NCBI GenBank assembly: GCA_030535455.1
Contig: JAUNJY010000030.1
Span: forward strand, 1 to 52,532
Direction: 5' to 3'
Origin: a bacterium
GTDB taxonomy: Bacteria > Bacillota > Clostridia > Lachnospirales > Lachnospiraceae
DNA length: 52,532 nucleotides
Positions 1 through 8,471 of this stretch are shown piece by piece (the first letter of the stretch is position 1; every line of letters starts with the position of its first letter). The notes under the pieces were generated by a model. It was not told the origin of the DNA and ran no database searches. It was given only the letters and a program-made list of their open reading frames with translations. The translations under genes were made by a program, and so were the position numbers.

Positions 1-1808
1 TCAAATTCATATGTAACAATGTCTCCATTGTACATTTCAATCTTTAAGCTGATTTTTCCTTCTTTAGGAACAGATCCGTCATTAAAGAAACTTGCCTTTA
101 AGTTTAATGTATTATTTGTATAATTAGGTACATAGGTTTCTGTGTTTTGTAAATATCCCCACCAAGAGGAGTTTGGTCCAACACGATTTCCATCTTTATC
201 ATATGCTGTAATTCTTCTTACTTTATTACCATTGTAATTAATGCTTAATTTAACTGGAACTGATGCATCACCTGCATCTGCTGCTGTATATTCAGTATCT
301 TTGCAAGTAGTGATATATTCTAACCAGGAAGCACCTTGGTTAAATTCAAACTTCAATGTTGCAACTGTGTCAAATGTATCATTGCCAGCTGCTTCTACCA
401 TACTCTGTACATAGTCTTTGTTTAAAGTAACCGTTGCAGTTGCTTCATTATAGGTATACTCTTTACCTAATTCTAACGTTTTGTTCTGATCTTTGATGCC
501 TGTTAACTTATTACCGTTTAATGTTAATGGAATAGAAACATTGCTAAATGTATAAGCACCATTTTGCTGTTTCAGATAAATGGTATCTAATCCTGTTGCG
601 TAGGAGGATCTAGTCGTTTGAGATGCTTCTAACCATTCACCGATAATTGGCTTTTTCCATTCGCTACAGTTCTTTGAACGGGTTAACATGGATCCATTAT
701 CCCATAATGAAAGAGCCATTCCATATTTTTTAGCTACATAGTTCATATATTCATAATATTTTAATTCTTCTCCAACTTGCAGGCATTCTTCACCTGAGTC
801 ATAGCCAAGTAGGCCGTACTCTCCAATTAAAACACCAATTCCATTTTTCGTGAAACTGTCGTTAATCATTGCAAATGCTTCATCGATTGCAACTTTTTGT
901 GTGTACGTGTTATTGCCATCCCAAAGTGGTTCCTCAAAAGAGGTTCTTCCAAGATTTGCACTGTACACCCATTCACCATAATAATGAACCGTTGCGATTA
1001 CATTTGGATCCTGTTTTCCATCAACTAAAAACTGTGTCGTAATTTGGTTATAAATTGGTTCACAGTTTCCATGGTTGGTATTAAGTGTTGGAATAACAAT
1101 CATTCTTGTTGCATTATTACCACCGGATTTACGAATGATATTATATGCACAGCTATTAAGCTTTTCTAAGTATGCTTGTTGTTTTGCTGTATCACTTTCT
1201 GTAAATTGTGGCTCATTTAATGTTTCAAAGCATAGTTTATCCCCATAATCTTTAAAGCTTTCTGCAACCTGAGTCCACAATGATGCGTATTTTACATATT
1301 GTTCAGCTGTCTCGTCACCGTTCCAAGTATTGAGCCACATCCAAGATTCGTTATGCATATCCATATCTACATATAATCCTGTGTCTAATGCCATATCTAC
1401 AACTTCTTTAATTCTATTTATCCAATTTTCATCGATTTTATAATTTGTACTACTATCTCCAACAGATCCCTCGTATGTAACTGGAATTCGTACACTGTTA
1501 TAACCTTTTGCTTTAACATTCTCAAAGACTTCTTTTACAACTTTTGGCTGCCCCCATAAAGTCTCTCGATCCGTACCTGCAAGTGCCATTCCTGGACGAG
1601 CCGTATCACAAGACTCCATCGTATTTCCAAGATTCCACCCTGGTGCCATTGCTTCTACATACCTTTGTGAAGCTGTTTTTGTCATTGTTTGTGTGTTTTC
1701 TGTTGTGTTTGTTTCCTCTGCACTTACTGCTTGCCCATTCCCAACAAGCATCGAAGTTACAAGTGAAACACTTAACAACGTTGAAACTAGTCTTTTTGAT
1801 AGTTTCAT
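1..1808 (-). CDS. GH5 endoglucanase (cellulase), secreted, C-terminus cut by window edge
   Basis: 602 codons are visible and the frame is still open at base 1. The ATG at 1808 follows an AAGGTGG ribosome site. Residues 1-30 form a Sec signal peptide ending near VSAEE. The catalytic domain (about 45-390) starts with the GH5 hallmark APGWNLGNTMES. It carries the acid/base Glu199 in ETLNEPQ and the nucleophile Glu330 in IGEYG. Residues about 400-490 resemble the Ig-like CBM_X2 module (LELGKEYTYNE). A further Trp-containing beta domain (SSWWGY) follows. The order GH5-X2-CBM resembles GH5_4 enzymes that end in CBM46, but the last module is an inference. The likely role is extracellular cleavage of beta-1,4-glucan or xyloglucan. 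Confidence 0.93.
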   Translation of the reverse strand, partial: MKLSKRLVSTLLSVSLVTSMLVGNGQAVSAEETNTTENTQTMTKTASQRYVEAMAPGWNLGNTMESCDTARPGMALAGTDRETLWGQPKVVKEVFENVKAKGYNSVRIPVTYEGSVGDSSTNYKIDENWINRIKEVVDMALDTGLYVDMDMHNESWMWLNTWNGDETAEQYVKYASLWTQVAESFKDYGDKLCFETLNEPQFTESDTAKQQAYLEKLNSCAYNIIRKSGGNNATRMIVIPTLNTNHGNCEPIYNQITTQFLVDGKQDPNVIATVHYYGEWVYSANLGRTSFEEPLWDGNNTYTQKVAIDEAFAMINDSFTKNGIGVLIGEYGLLGYDSGEECLQVGEELKYYEYMNYVAKKYGMALSLWDNGSMLTRSKNCSEWKKPIIGEWLEASQTTRSSYATGLDTIYLKQQNGAYTFSNVSIPLTLNGNKLTGIKDQNKTLELGKEYTYNEATATVTLNKDYVQSMVEAAGNDTFDTVATLKFEFNQGASWLEYITTCKDTEYTAADAGDASVPVKLSINYNGNKVRRITAYDKDGNRVGPNSSWWGYLQNTETYVPNYTNNTLNLKASFFNDGSVPKEGKISLKIEMYNGDIVTYEF

Positions 1809-1844
1809 AGTGTAATCCACCTTCCCTTTTTCTTTTTTACAATG

Positions 1845-1885
1845 AATGATTACTGCGCCCCATATGTAAGATTTTGTTAATCATT
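1845..1885. promoter_or_regulatory. Inverted repeat in the GH5 leader (possible operator)
   Basis: AATGATTA (1845-1852) and TAATCATT (1878-1885) are perfect complements 25 nt apart, between the predicted -10 and the ribosome site of the GH5 gene. Position suggests a regulator site or a leader hairpin; the binding protein is unknown. Confidence 0.35.
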
Positions 1886-1894
1886 GTTGTATAT

Positions 1895-1923
1895 AGGATA
1901 TCATATTTTTTGACATATCTCAA
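1895..1923 (-). promoter_or_regulatory. Predicted sigma-A promoter of the GH5 gene
   Basis: Read on the minus strand: -35 TTGAGA (1918-1923), a 17-nt spacer, then -10 TATCCT (1895-1900), about 87 nt upstream of the GH5 ATG. The -10 is imperfect. The position and spacing are right for the only gene it could serve. Confidence 0.5.
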
Positions 1924-2052
1924 CCAATATAATTAAGTGACTAAACTTTTATTCACTTAAAATGTGCCTTTAGCACTTCAGCTCCCTGCCACATGAAAAA
2001 GTAAGGTGCAGCAACGTTCTGACTGTGTTAAAGACACAATAGTATTCCTTTA

Positions 2053-3567
2053 TCAGGACTCTTTTTTCTTTTTAATAGCCTCCTCGATTGCATTTACAAC
2101 AGTCTCTAAGATCTTAATCCTTGCATAATATTTGGAGTTGGCTTCGACTATTACCCATGGTGCATTGGTAGTAGAGGTGCGAACAACCATTTCATCAACT
2201 GCTTCTTCATATAAATCCCATTTAGAACGATTTCTCCAATCCTCTTCTGTAATCTTCCATTGCTTTTCTGGGTCCTCCTGTCTTGCTGTAAATCTCTTTT
2301 CCTGCTCGTCTTTATCAATATGAAGCCAGAATTTTATGACTACACATCCAGAATTGGTCAATAGTTCTTCCATACGATTGATTTCATTATATGCACGTTT
2401 ATATTCTTCCTTAGAACAAAAACCTTCGACACGCTCAACTAATACTCGTCCATACCAAGTCCGGTCAAAGATTGCTATATGTCCTGCTTTAGGCATTGCT
2501 CTAAAAAATCTCCATAAATAGTGATGAGCACGTTCTTCGTCATTTGGAGCTGAAATTGGGATTACTTCATAGCCTCTTGGATCAAGTGCCTGGGTCAGAC
2601 GCTTAATGGCCCCACCTTTTCCTGCTGCATCCCAACCTTCCAAAGCCAACACAACAGGTATCCTTCGTTTTAAGATTTCACTGTGAAGAATGGTCAACCT
2701 ACCTTGCAACTCTTTTAAGCGTTTCTGGTATTCCTCCTTGGTATAGGAATTTGTTAGATCTACATGAGTCAGAACTCCGGGTTTAAATAATGGATTTTCT
2801 TTCTCCTGCTGCCATGTAACTCCTTCTTTTGCCGGTGGAGTTTCTTTTTTATATTTCACCTTGTCTACAGCATCTTTTAACCGAGCCACTACCGTATCTA
2901 AAATCTTTGCTGTTGCATAGCGTCTGTCAGTTGCCTCCACAATCGTCCAAGGCGCATATTCTGTGTCTGTCTTAGCTATCATATCGTCATAATACGGAAC
3001 AATGTTTCCATACTCACCATGATACTTCCAGTCCTGCTTGGTCACTCTCCATGATGTTGCCTTCTTTTCTTCCAGCTTGCGAAACCGTTTCTCTTGTTCT
3101 TTTTTCGAAATATGAAGAAAAAACTTAATCAGTATGGTACCTGCATCACTTAGCTGCTTTTCAAACTCTGTAATTTCATCATAGGAGATATCTGCCTGAC
3201 TTTGTTGCAAATCATCAAATACCCTTTCTTTAATAATATGACTATAGTAGCTTTGATCAAATATATGAATCCTTCCTTTTGCAGGTGTCTCAATCCAGTA
3301 TTTCCGTAGATACGGATATAATTTTTCTTCTTCTAATTCTTCACTGATTGCATATACCTTAAATCCTCTTGGGTCCAAAGGCATAATTAACTTATTGATC
3401 AGTGTTCCTTTTCCAGAGGCACTCCATCCTTCCATAAGGATCATAATTGGTATCTTTTGTTCCTTACATTCTCGTTGTAAAAGCGCTAATTTGCTTGTAA
3501 CAGTATCTATATACTCTTTGTACTCCTCTTTGGTCATCGACTTGTTCAGATTGATCTTTTCTAACAT
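2053..3567 (-). CDS. Two-domain PPK2 polyphosphate:AMP phosphotransferase
   Basis: This 504-residue protein is made of two tandem PPK2 domains (about 10-240 and 270-500). PPK2 enzymes move phosphate between polyphosphate and nucleotides. The fused two-domain class makes ADP from AMP. The C-terminal domain has an intact Walker A (EGWDAAGKGG) and lid/Walker B segment (IFDRTWYGRVLVER). The N-terminal domain keeps Walker A (EGWSASGKGT) but has IFDQSYYSH where DR(S/T)WY is usual. Family studies place catalysis in the C-terminal domain, which fits. The ATG at 3567 follows a GGAATGAGGG ribosome site. The gene stands alone, with more than 200 nt of non-coding sequence on each side. Confidence 0.92.
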   Translation of the reverse strand: MLEKINLNKSMTKEEYKEYIDTVTSKLALLQRECKEQKIPIMILMEGWSASGKGTLINKLIMPLDPRGFKVYAISEELEEEKLYPYLRKYWIETPAKGRIHIFDQSYYSHIIKERVFDDLQQSQADISYDEITEFEKQLSDAGTILIKFFLHISKKEQEKRFRKLEEKKATSWRVTKQDWKYHGEYGNIVPYYDDMIAKTDTEYAPWTIVEATDRRYATAKILDTVVARLKDAVDKVKYKKETPPAKEGVTWQQEKENPLFKPGVLTHVDLTNSYTKEEYQKRLKELQGRLTILHSEILKRRIPVVLALEGWDAAGKGGAIKRLTQALDPRGYEVIPISAPNDEERAHHYLWRFFRAMPKAGHIAIFDRTWYGRVLVERVEGFCSKEEYKRAYNEINRMEELLTNSGCVVIKFWLHIDKDEQEKRFTARQEDPEKQWKITEEDWRNRSKWDLYEEAVDEMVVRTSTTNAPWVIVEANSKYYARIKILETVVNAIEEAIKKKKES

Positions 3568-3664
3568 TCCCTCATTCCTTTCCTATTGAAGACTTTGCAT
3601 GATAGTGTTCCATTATTCCCTTGGATTTATACCAAAAAGAGTGCCTTTATTAGTACTCTTTTAT

Positions 3665-3696
3665 GCTGGTATTATAATTTGATGTTGTATACCAGC
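3665..3696. promoter_or_regulatory. Perfect 8-bp inverted repeat upstream of the PPK2 gene
   Basis: GCTGGTAT (3665-3672) and ATACCAGC (3689-3696) are exact complements separated by 16 nt that include TATAAT on both strands. A weaker hairpin (AAAGAGT/ACTCTTT) lies beside it at about 3635-3660. It could be an operator over the PPK2 promoter. The remaining 3568-3996 space holds only this and the structured element at 3831-3942. Confidence 0.35.
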
Positions 3697-3830
3697 CATT
3701 AAAGTAATAGCCCTTTCTCGTTGGTTCCACCATTTAGATGATATGTAATTGTATGACTTTTTTCATAGCTTTTTCATCCTTCTTTCTTTGTCTTATTCAA
3801 AAGGTAGTTATGATGTAATACAGAACAACA

Positions 3831-3942
3831 TGTCTTCAACACTCTTGGCGCCCCTTTCCTTAATCCCCCGGGAAGACACTTTGCTGCGCCGAACCTGGCC
3901 GCGCTAGCGACATTCTCCTGTCAGGTGAGTGTGCATCTTGGC
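3831..3942 (+). ncRNA. Repeated structured element, copy A (candidate RNA)
   Basis: Copy A of a four-member family. A 5' hairpin pairs TGTCTTC (3831-3837) with GAAGACA (3872-3878). A nested core follows: GCGC (3886-3889) with GTGC (3931-3934), ACCTG (3893-3897) with CAGGT (3922-3926), and GCCGC (3898-3902) with GCGAC (3907-3911) around the loop GCTA. The conserved tail is ATCTTGGC (3935-3942). A hairpin with a T-run follows at 3967-3998. No family name is recognised. Confidence 0.5.
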
Positions 3943-3966
3943 TTTCCTATGTATTAAAAAGCAAAA

Positions 3967-3998
3967 GGAAGCTCCTAAACAGGAACTTCCCTTTTTTT
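3967..3998. terminator. Bidirectional terminator between element A and the Nudix gene
   Basis: GGAAG (3967-3971) pairs with CTTCC (3986-3990), with inner CCT/AGG pairs. On the plus strand seven Ts follow, and on the minus strand TTTTGCTTTTT follows. It can end the Nudix transcript and a plus-strand transcript of element A. Confidence 0.7.
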
Positions 3999-4449
3999 AA
4001 AAATATTTGCGATTTCCCCAAAGATTGCTCTTTTTCAAATATAAATACTCGTTATAAGCCTTCTCTAAGATTTGTTTTTCATTTGAAAATTTCAGCATAT
4101 GATATGCTTCATGATATTTATAATATCCGGAATCCATAAAATATTCTTCACGTTGTGGCTTGCTATAGTAACTATCTGACATCATTAAATACCAATGAAC
4201 ATCTTTTACTACAGTATCTAGGGGAGTACTAAACGAATACTGGCTCTTTCCGACATATTTAATAATATTTGCTTTAACAGAAGTCTCTTCCCTTACTTCT
4301 CTTATCGCTGTCTCTTTGTATTCTTCGCCTTCTTCGACTGTACCTTTGGGCAAAACCCAGCCTTCATACTTGTTACGATAATTTTTATACAGCAATAAAA
4401 TCTTTCCTCTGAAAATAACCACACCGCCACAGCTCGTTGCTTCAATCAT
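3997..4449 (-). CDS. Nudix hydrolase
   Basis: The 150-residue protein has a near-complete Nudix box starting at LPKGTVEEGEEY and ending REVREETSV (G-x5-E-x7-REVxEE; the usual final Gly is Ser). This box binds Mg and hydrolyses nucleoside-diphosphate-linked substrates. The short size and the beta-strand before the box (GGVVIFRGKILLLY) suggest a housekeeping NTP or Ap4A-type hydrolase, but the substrate cannot be read from sequence. The ATG at 4449 follows GGGGG with 7-nt spacing. It lies 84 nt downstream of the PBP gene on the same strand and may be the last gene of that block. Confidence 0.85.
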   Translation of the reverse strand: MIEATSCGGVVIFRGKILLLYKNYRNKYEGWVLPKGTVEEGEEYKETAIREVREETSVKANIIKYVGKSQYSFSTPLDTVVKDVHWYLMMSDSYYSKPQREEYFMDSGYYKYHEAYHMLKFSNEKQILEKAYNEYLYLKKSNLWGNRKYF

Positions 4450-4533
4450 TGCAATGCCCCCTGTATATTTTTGGTGTGTACATACTTGTTGACTAGTATA
4501 ACTCTTTTTAGGGGTTATTTCAACTTAAATCGT

Positions 4534-6084
4534 TTATTTTTTGTAATACGCAGCAAATACTTTTTTTGCAATCGGTACTGCATAACTTGAGCTGGAACCA
4601 GCATCTTCTACACATACGCTGACAACGACATCATTGGCTTCTTTACTGGAGAAACCAACAAACCAAGAATATGGCTCTGCACCTGCAGTCTCTGCCGTAC
4701 CAGTCTTTCCTGCCACTGTGTACTTGCTTGTCTTTAAGGCCGTTGCTGTTCCTTTCGTGACAACCTCTTCCATCATGGAAGTCAATATTTGCGCTTCATT
4801 TCCTGACATTAAGGTTGCATAGGATTTTGGTGTTGTGGTGCTTACCACATGGCCCTGATAGTTTTCAACACGGTCAATCATATACGGCTTCATTAATGTT
4901 CCGCCATTAGCAATTGCTGAAGCAATCATTGCCATATGCATTGGACTTGTTGTAGTATTTCCCTGGCCAATGGCTGTTCTTGCTTCTAATGAGCTGCTGT
5001 CACTTGACTTTAGAGTAAAGCTTGAGCTTCGTACTGATAAATCTAAGTTAAACTCTGTATTAAAGAGCAGCTGTTCATTAGTCTTTTTAAACTCATTGAC
5101 ATCCATTTTAGATAACATAGTTGCAAAGGCACCATTACAGGATTTTGCAAATGCCTCTTCAAGATCTACTTCTCCATGATGTGTGCCGCCTGCACATTTC
5201 ACTACATCATCACCGATTCGGTATTTTCCATTACACGTATACGTAAAATTCTTATACTCATCCGGGAATTGTCTCATATATCCCAATGCAGTCAAGATTT
5301 TATAAACAGATCCTGGTGGATAGGTACTTTGTGTAGCACGATTTACAAGGGCAGACTCGTTATTCGTATCTGCTATTAATGATTCCCATTTCTTATCAAC
5401 AGTATTCGGATTGTAGGTTGGCTTGCTTACCATGGCAAGGATTTTCCCGGTACTTGGTTCCATTACTACAACCGCTCCTTTATTGCTTCCAAGAGCATCA
5501 GATGCAACCTTTTGTAAATCCACGTCCAGAGTAGTGACTACATTATTCCCTTTGCTTCTTTCACCACTAATATCATTAAACACTTTTTCAATTGGATTAA
5601 TGGATGAAGTGAGCAAGGTAAATGTGGTGCTATTCTCAAGACCAGTCTTGGTCTTAAGATAACGACCAACAGTATGACTGAATAAGCTGTCATAAGGGTA
5701 AACACGTGTCATATTGTCATCATCGTCATACACGGACTTTGCCAATACTTCACCTTTGCTTCCCAAAATCATTCCACGTTGTACACTGTTTTCAAGTAAT
5801 TCCTGACGCTTATTATACGTATTGTTAATTACCTTGGGACTGTCAACAATAATGAATTTGGTTAAATAGCCTAGCAATCCAACAAATAAGATGACAAAGA
5901 AATAGGCGATCGTAGAGATCTCACGATTGACTTTCTTTCTTGTCCTCTTTCTCTTTGTGCTTGTCTCATCTTCATTAATCAAATCTGGATCCTGTGCTGC
6001 TCGAAGGGACTCTCTCTTCTTGTCCTTCTTCATTCTGCGGTCCTTTTTCTCTTTTCTATCTTTTCTATCTTTCATTTCCTTCAA
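4534..6084 (-). CDS. Class B penicillin-binding protein (peptidoglycan transpeptidase)
   Basis: The 516-residue protein begins with an extremely basic cytoplasmic tail (residues 1-55, rich in KDRK repeats). One membrane anchor follows (about 57-80), then the extracytoplasmic part. The transpeptidase motifs are complete: SVYK (nucleophile Ser259), SCN (315-317) and KTG (460-462). It lacks the long N-terminal domain of FtsI/MrdA and resembles the PbpA type that partners SEDS glycosyltransferases. Such a SEDS gene lies two genes upstream. The start is probably TTG at 6084, because GAGG sits 8 nt before it. The ATG at 6075 has its purines too close. Confidence 0.92.
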   Translation of the reverse strand: MKEMKDRKDRKEKKDRRMKKDKKRESLRAAQDPDLINEDETSTKRKRTRKKVNREISTIAYFFVILFVGLLGYLTKFIIVDSPKVINNTYNKRQELLENSVQRGMILGSKGEVLAKSVYDDDDNMTRVYPYDSLFSHTVGRYLKTKTGLENSTTFTLLTSSINPIEKVFNDISGERSKGNNVVTTLDVDLQKVASDALGSNKGAVVVMEPSTGKILAMVSKPTYNPNTVDKKWESLIADTNNESALVNRATQSTYPPGSVYKILTALGYMRQFPDEYKNFTYTCNGKYRIGDDVVKCAGGTHHGEVDLEEAFAKSCNGAFATMLSKMDVNEFKKTNEQLLFNTEFNLDLSVRSSSFTLKSSDSSSLEARTAIGQGNTTTSPMHMAMIASAIANGGTLMKPYMIDRVENYQGHVVSTTTPKSYATLMSGNEAQILTSMMEEVVTKGTATALKTSKYTVAGKTGTAETAGAEPYSWFVGFSSKEANDVVVSVCVEDAGSSSSYAVPIAKKVFAAYYKK

Positions 6085-6167
6085 TCTTCTAACCTCATAT
6101 GAATTATTTCAAAAACAACAAATTATTTACATTATACCAAACTCTCCAAACCTTTACAACCTAGAGA

Positions 6168-8423
6168 CTACGCCGTGACTACAAGCCTGTTAGTCTTGTT
6201 AACTTTAACTGTCTTGCTGTAACCACTATAGTATTTCTTATTGTTAAGTTTGATAAACATTCTCACCTTGATCGTATAAGTCTTTTTGCTGTTTAATGAG
6301 ATTGTCTTTTTCTTTACTTTCCCCTTGGTAACTTTCACTGTATAAGCACGTTTGAAGGAACCATTTCCTTGCTTTATATAAATCTCCATATTTCCTGCCA
6401 TCTTGTGTTGAGATATCTTTAATGTCTTAGATCGTTTCTTTCCTGTAAGCTTTATGACAGGCCTTTTCAACGTAGTGGCAGTACTTATCGTATTGGAGTA
6501 TGTTCCCTTAACCTCTTTATTTACGGCTCTTACCTTAAACTTATACTTTGTGTTAGCCTTTAGTTTTGTCACTTTATAGGAATTGCCCGACACAATGCTC
6601 CGCCGCTCATACTTCTTTTTCGTTTCATTATACTGATACACTTCATAGGCCTTTGCGTTACTTGCCTTACTCCATGTCAACATAAGCGTGGTACCACTGT
6701 ACTTGGTACATTTCAGATTAGAGACTTTTCCTACCACCAGCTTCTCTTTCAAATATAGCTTCTTATCAGTTCCATCTAGAAGAATATAATTCACCTTGTT
6801 CTTACATTGTGGCTCTGTGTACCACCCCACAAACTGATATCCTTTTCTGACATACGGTTTTAAGGGATATAGCTGTCCATTCTGTCCACTAGAAACTGTA
6901 CTTATCTTTTTATTCCCATTATAGAACTCAATTATTGTATCTTTCTTGTGAGTAATTTCTTCCTTTACATCTGTGGTAAATGCCTTTATTCGATAATTAT
7001 AGTTAGAGTGCGACCATTTTCCCGCACTATTAATTGAATAACTTTCCCCTTTATTAGCCTTTGCCACAAACTTAATTGCCGGTTCTCCGCCAGCCATGAC
7101 CGTATAAGAGCGGTCATAAGGGATGTAACACATCGTTCCTCCATATTCCACTTCCACTGCAAATACTGTACCTGGTTCTAGCAGGATGCTCTGTTTCAGC
7201 TGAACTGTATGATACCCCGCACTTGGCTGCTTTCCTGAAATAGTCTGAATAAGCATGCCTTTATTCTCAGTATCTTTAAATCCAGTATAAATCCTTACTT
7301 TATACTCAATGTCATCTTGCAACGTGTAAAATGATACCGCCTCAAGACTTTCTTTTTTCTTGGAGCTAGTATAGACATTGGCACATCCTGCCTTATCCTT
7401 CTCCACTTTATAATAAGTGCCCGAGGAACCATCGTATTGATAGGCTGTATCATAATCCTCTGCTAATGAGACATCAATAAAGTTAAAGTCCCGTAAAGAC
7501 TCGTCATAATAAGATACCCAGAAATAGCCTTGGTTTCCCCATTCATCGCCCCAGCTATTTAGCATAAGCCAGGCACCATTCTTTTTCGGCTTGTCTCTAA
7601 AGTTATTTCTGGAATAATTGTCGTTATAACCTATACAGGTCACGGCATGGTTGGTTCCTACCATTCCTTCACTATAATAGCTGCCCTTCTTTTTATTATA
7701 AAAGAACTCATCATAATAGATACCGGTAGTTGCCGCACCGTATTCTTCCAGCTTACGTTTAATCAGACTTCTATTCTTGCTATTAACGATTTCCACATTA
7801 TTGAGGTGGGCCTGGTCTTTCATCTGAAGGGCAATCTTTTCATTTTTTGTGAGTCGTAAAAATGTCTCCTCACTGGATGCAACCTGGTTGTAGTTTCCGT
7901 CTTTCTCATCTGCAAATCCAACCCAGTTGGCCAATGCCATAATTGCAAAATTACTGTCATTACCAAGATCCAAATAATTGCCACTGCCAACATACTTTAC
8001 CGTATCGCCATTGGTACGTCCCCATTTATCCGCTACCCGGTTAAAGAAGAAATATGCTAAATGGGACTCACTTAGATCTAAAAAATCTGTTGTAATTCCT
8101 TTTTTATATAAATTGATTTCTGCAGCACTTGCTAATGAAAACGCCCAGCAAGTACTGTAATCCCCTTGATCTTTCACGGGATATTTTTTTTGTATCTGTT
8201 GTGATAATGTATTTTTTTGATACCCATTCAGTACTGCAACGCTGTATTGCCCATCGGTGGAACGAGAGGCATTTTCCTCTTGTGTCGCCGTATACTCTGA
8301 TGGCTGAAAAAAGCTGTCGGAGGTGAAGGCCCCTAATCCATTGGCGTTTGCCTTTGCATGACCTGATAAGATCCATACAGCCATAGCTATGATAAGTAAT
8401 GAGCTTCCATTCTTTTTTCTCAT
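6168..8423 (-). CDS. Secreted papain-like (C1A) cysteine protease with surface domains
   Basis: Counting from the ATG at 8423 the protein has 751 residues, with a signal peptide at 1-26 (LLIIAMAVWIL core). An AGGAGG lies 15 nt upstream of this ATG, which is rather far, so the start is moderately sure. The catalytic set is present: oxyanion Gln86, Cys92 in YSTCWAF, His in TNHAVTCIGY and Asn in LMLNSWGDEWG. After the protease come a lectin-like beta domain common in clostridial C1 peptidases, an InlB-type repeat (GYQFVGWYTEP), an Fn3 domain and a basic beta-rich tail. It sits between a SEDS gene and a class B PBP gene, 48 nt after the first and 83 nt before the second. Confidence 0.9.
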   Translation of the reverse strand: MRKKNGSSLLIIAMAVWILSGHAKANANGLGAFTSDSFFQPSEYTATQEENASRSTDGQYSVAVLNGYQKNTLSQQIQKKYPVKDQGDYSTCWAFSLASAAEINLYKKGITTDFLDLSESHLAYFFFNRVADKWGRTNGDTVKYVGSGNYLDLGNDSNFAIMALANWVGFADEKDGNYNQVASSEETFLRLTKNEKIALQMKDQAHLNNVEIVNSKNRSLIKRKLEEYGAATTGIYYDEFFYNKKKGSYYSEGMVGTNHAVTCIGYNDNYSRNNFRDKPKKNGAWLMLNSWGDEWGNQGYFWVSYYDESLRDFNFIDVSLAEDYDTAYQYDGSSGTYYKVEKDKAGCANVYTSSKKKESLEAVSFYTLQDDIEYKVRIYTGFKDTENKGMLIQTISGKQPSAGYHTVQLKQSILLEPGTVFAVEVEYGGTMCYIPYDRSYTVMAGGEPAIKFVAKANKGESYSINSAGKWSHSNYNYRIKAFTTDVKEEITHKKDTIIEFYNGNKKISTVSSGQNGQLYPLKPYVRKGYQFVGWYTEPQCKNKVNYILLDGTDKKLYLKEKLVVGKVSNLKCTKYSGTTLMLTWSKASNAKAYEVYQYNETKKKYERRSIVSGNSYKVTKLKANTKYKFKVRAVNKEVKGTYSNTISTATTLKRPVIKLTGKKRSKTLKISQHKMAGNMEIYIKQGNGSFKRAYTVKVTKGKVKKKTISLNSKKTYTIKVRMFIKLNNKKYYSGYSKTVKVNKTNRLVVTA

Positions 8424-8471
8424 TATGTAGCTTGATAACCTCCTATAAGTTAGTAAAAAGCACAAAGCCCC

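Noticed and set aside
1544-1810. 88-codon plus-strand frame opposite the GH5 signal peptide
   Set aside because: Antisense shadow; its hydrophobic look comes from the complement of the signal-peptide codons.
1975-2050. Possible terminator or element copy after the PPK2 gene
   Set aside because: Only 4-5 bp stems (TGTGT/ACACA, GTGC/GCAC) without a T-run.
8104-8376. 90-codon minus-strand frame inside the C1A protease gene
   Set aside because: It is out of frame inside a well-supported gene and shows no motif.
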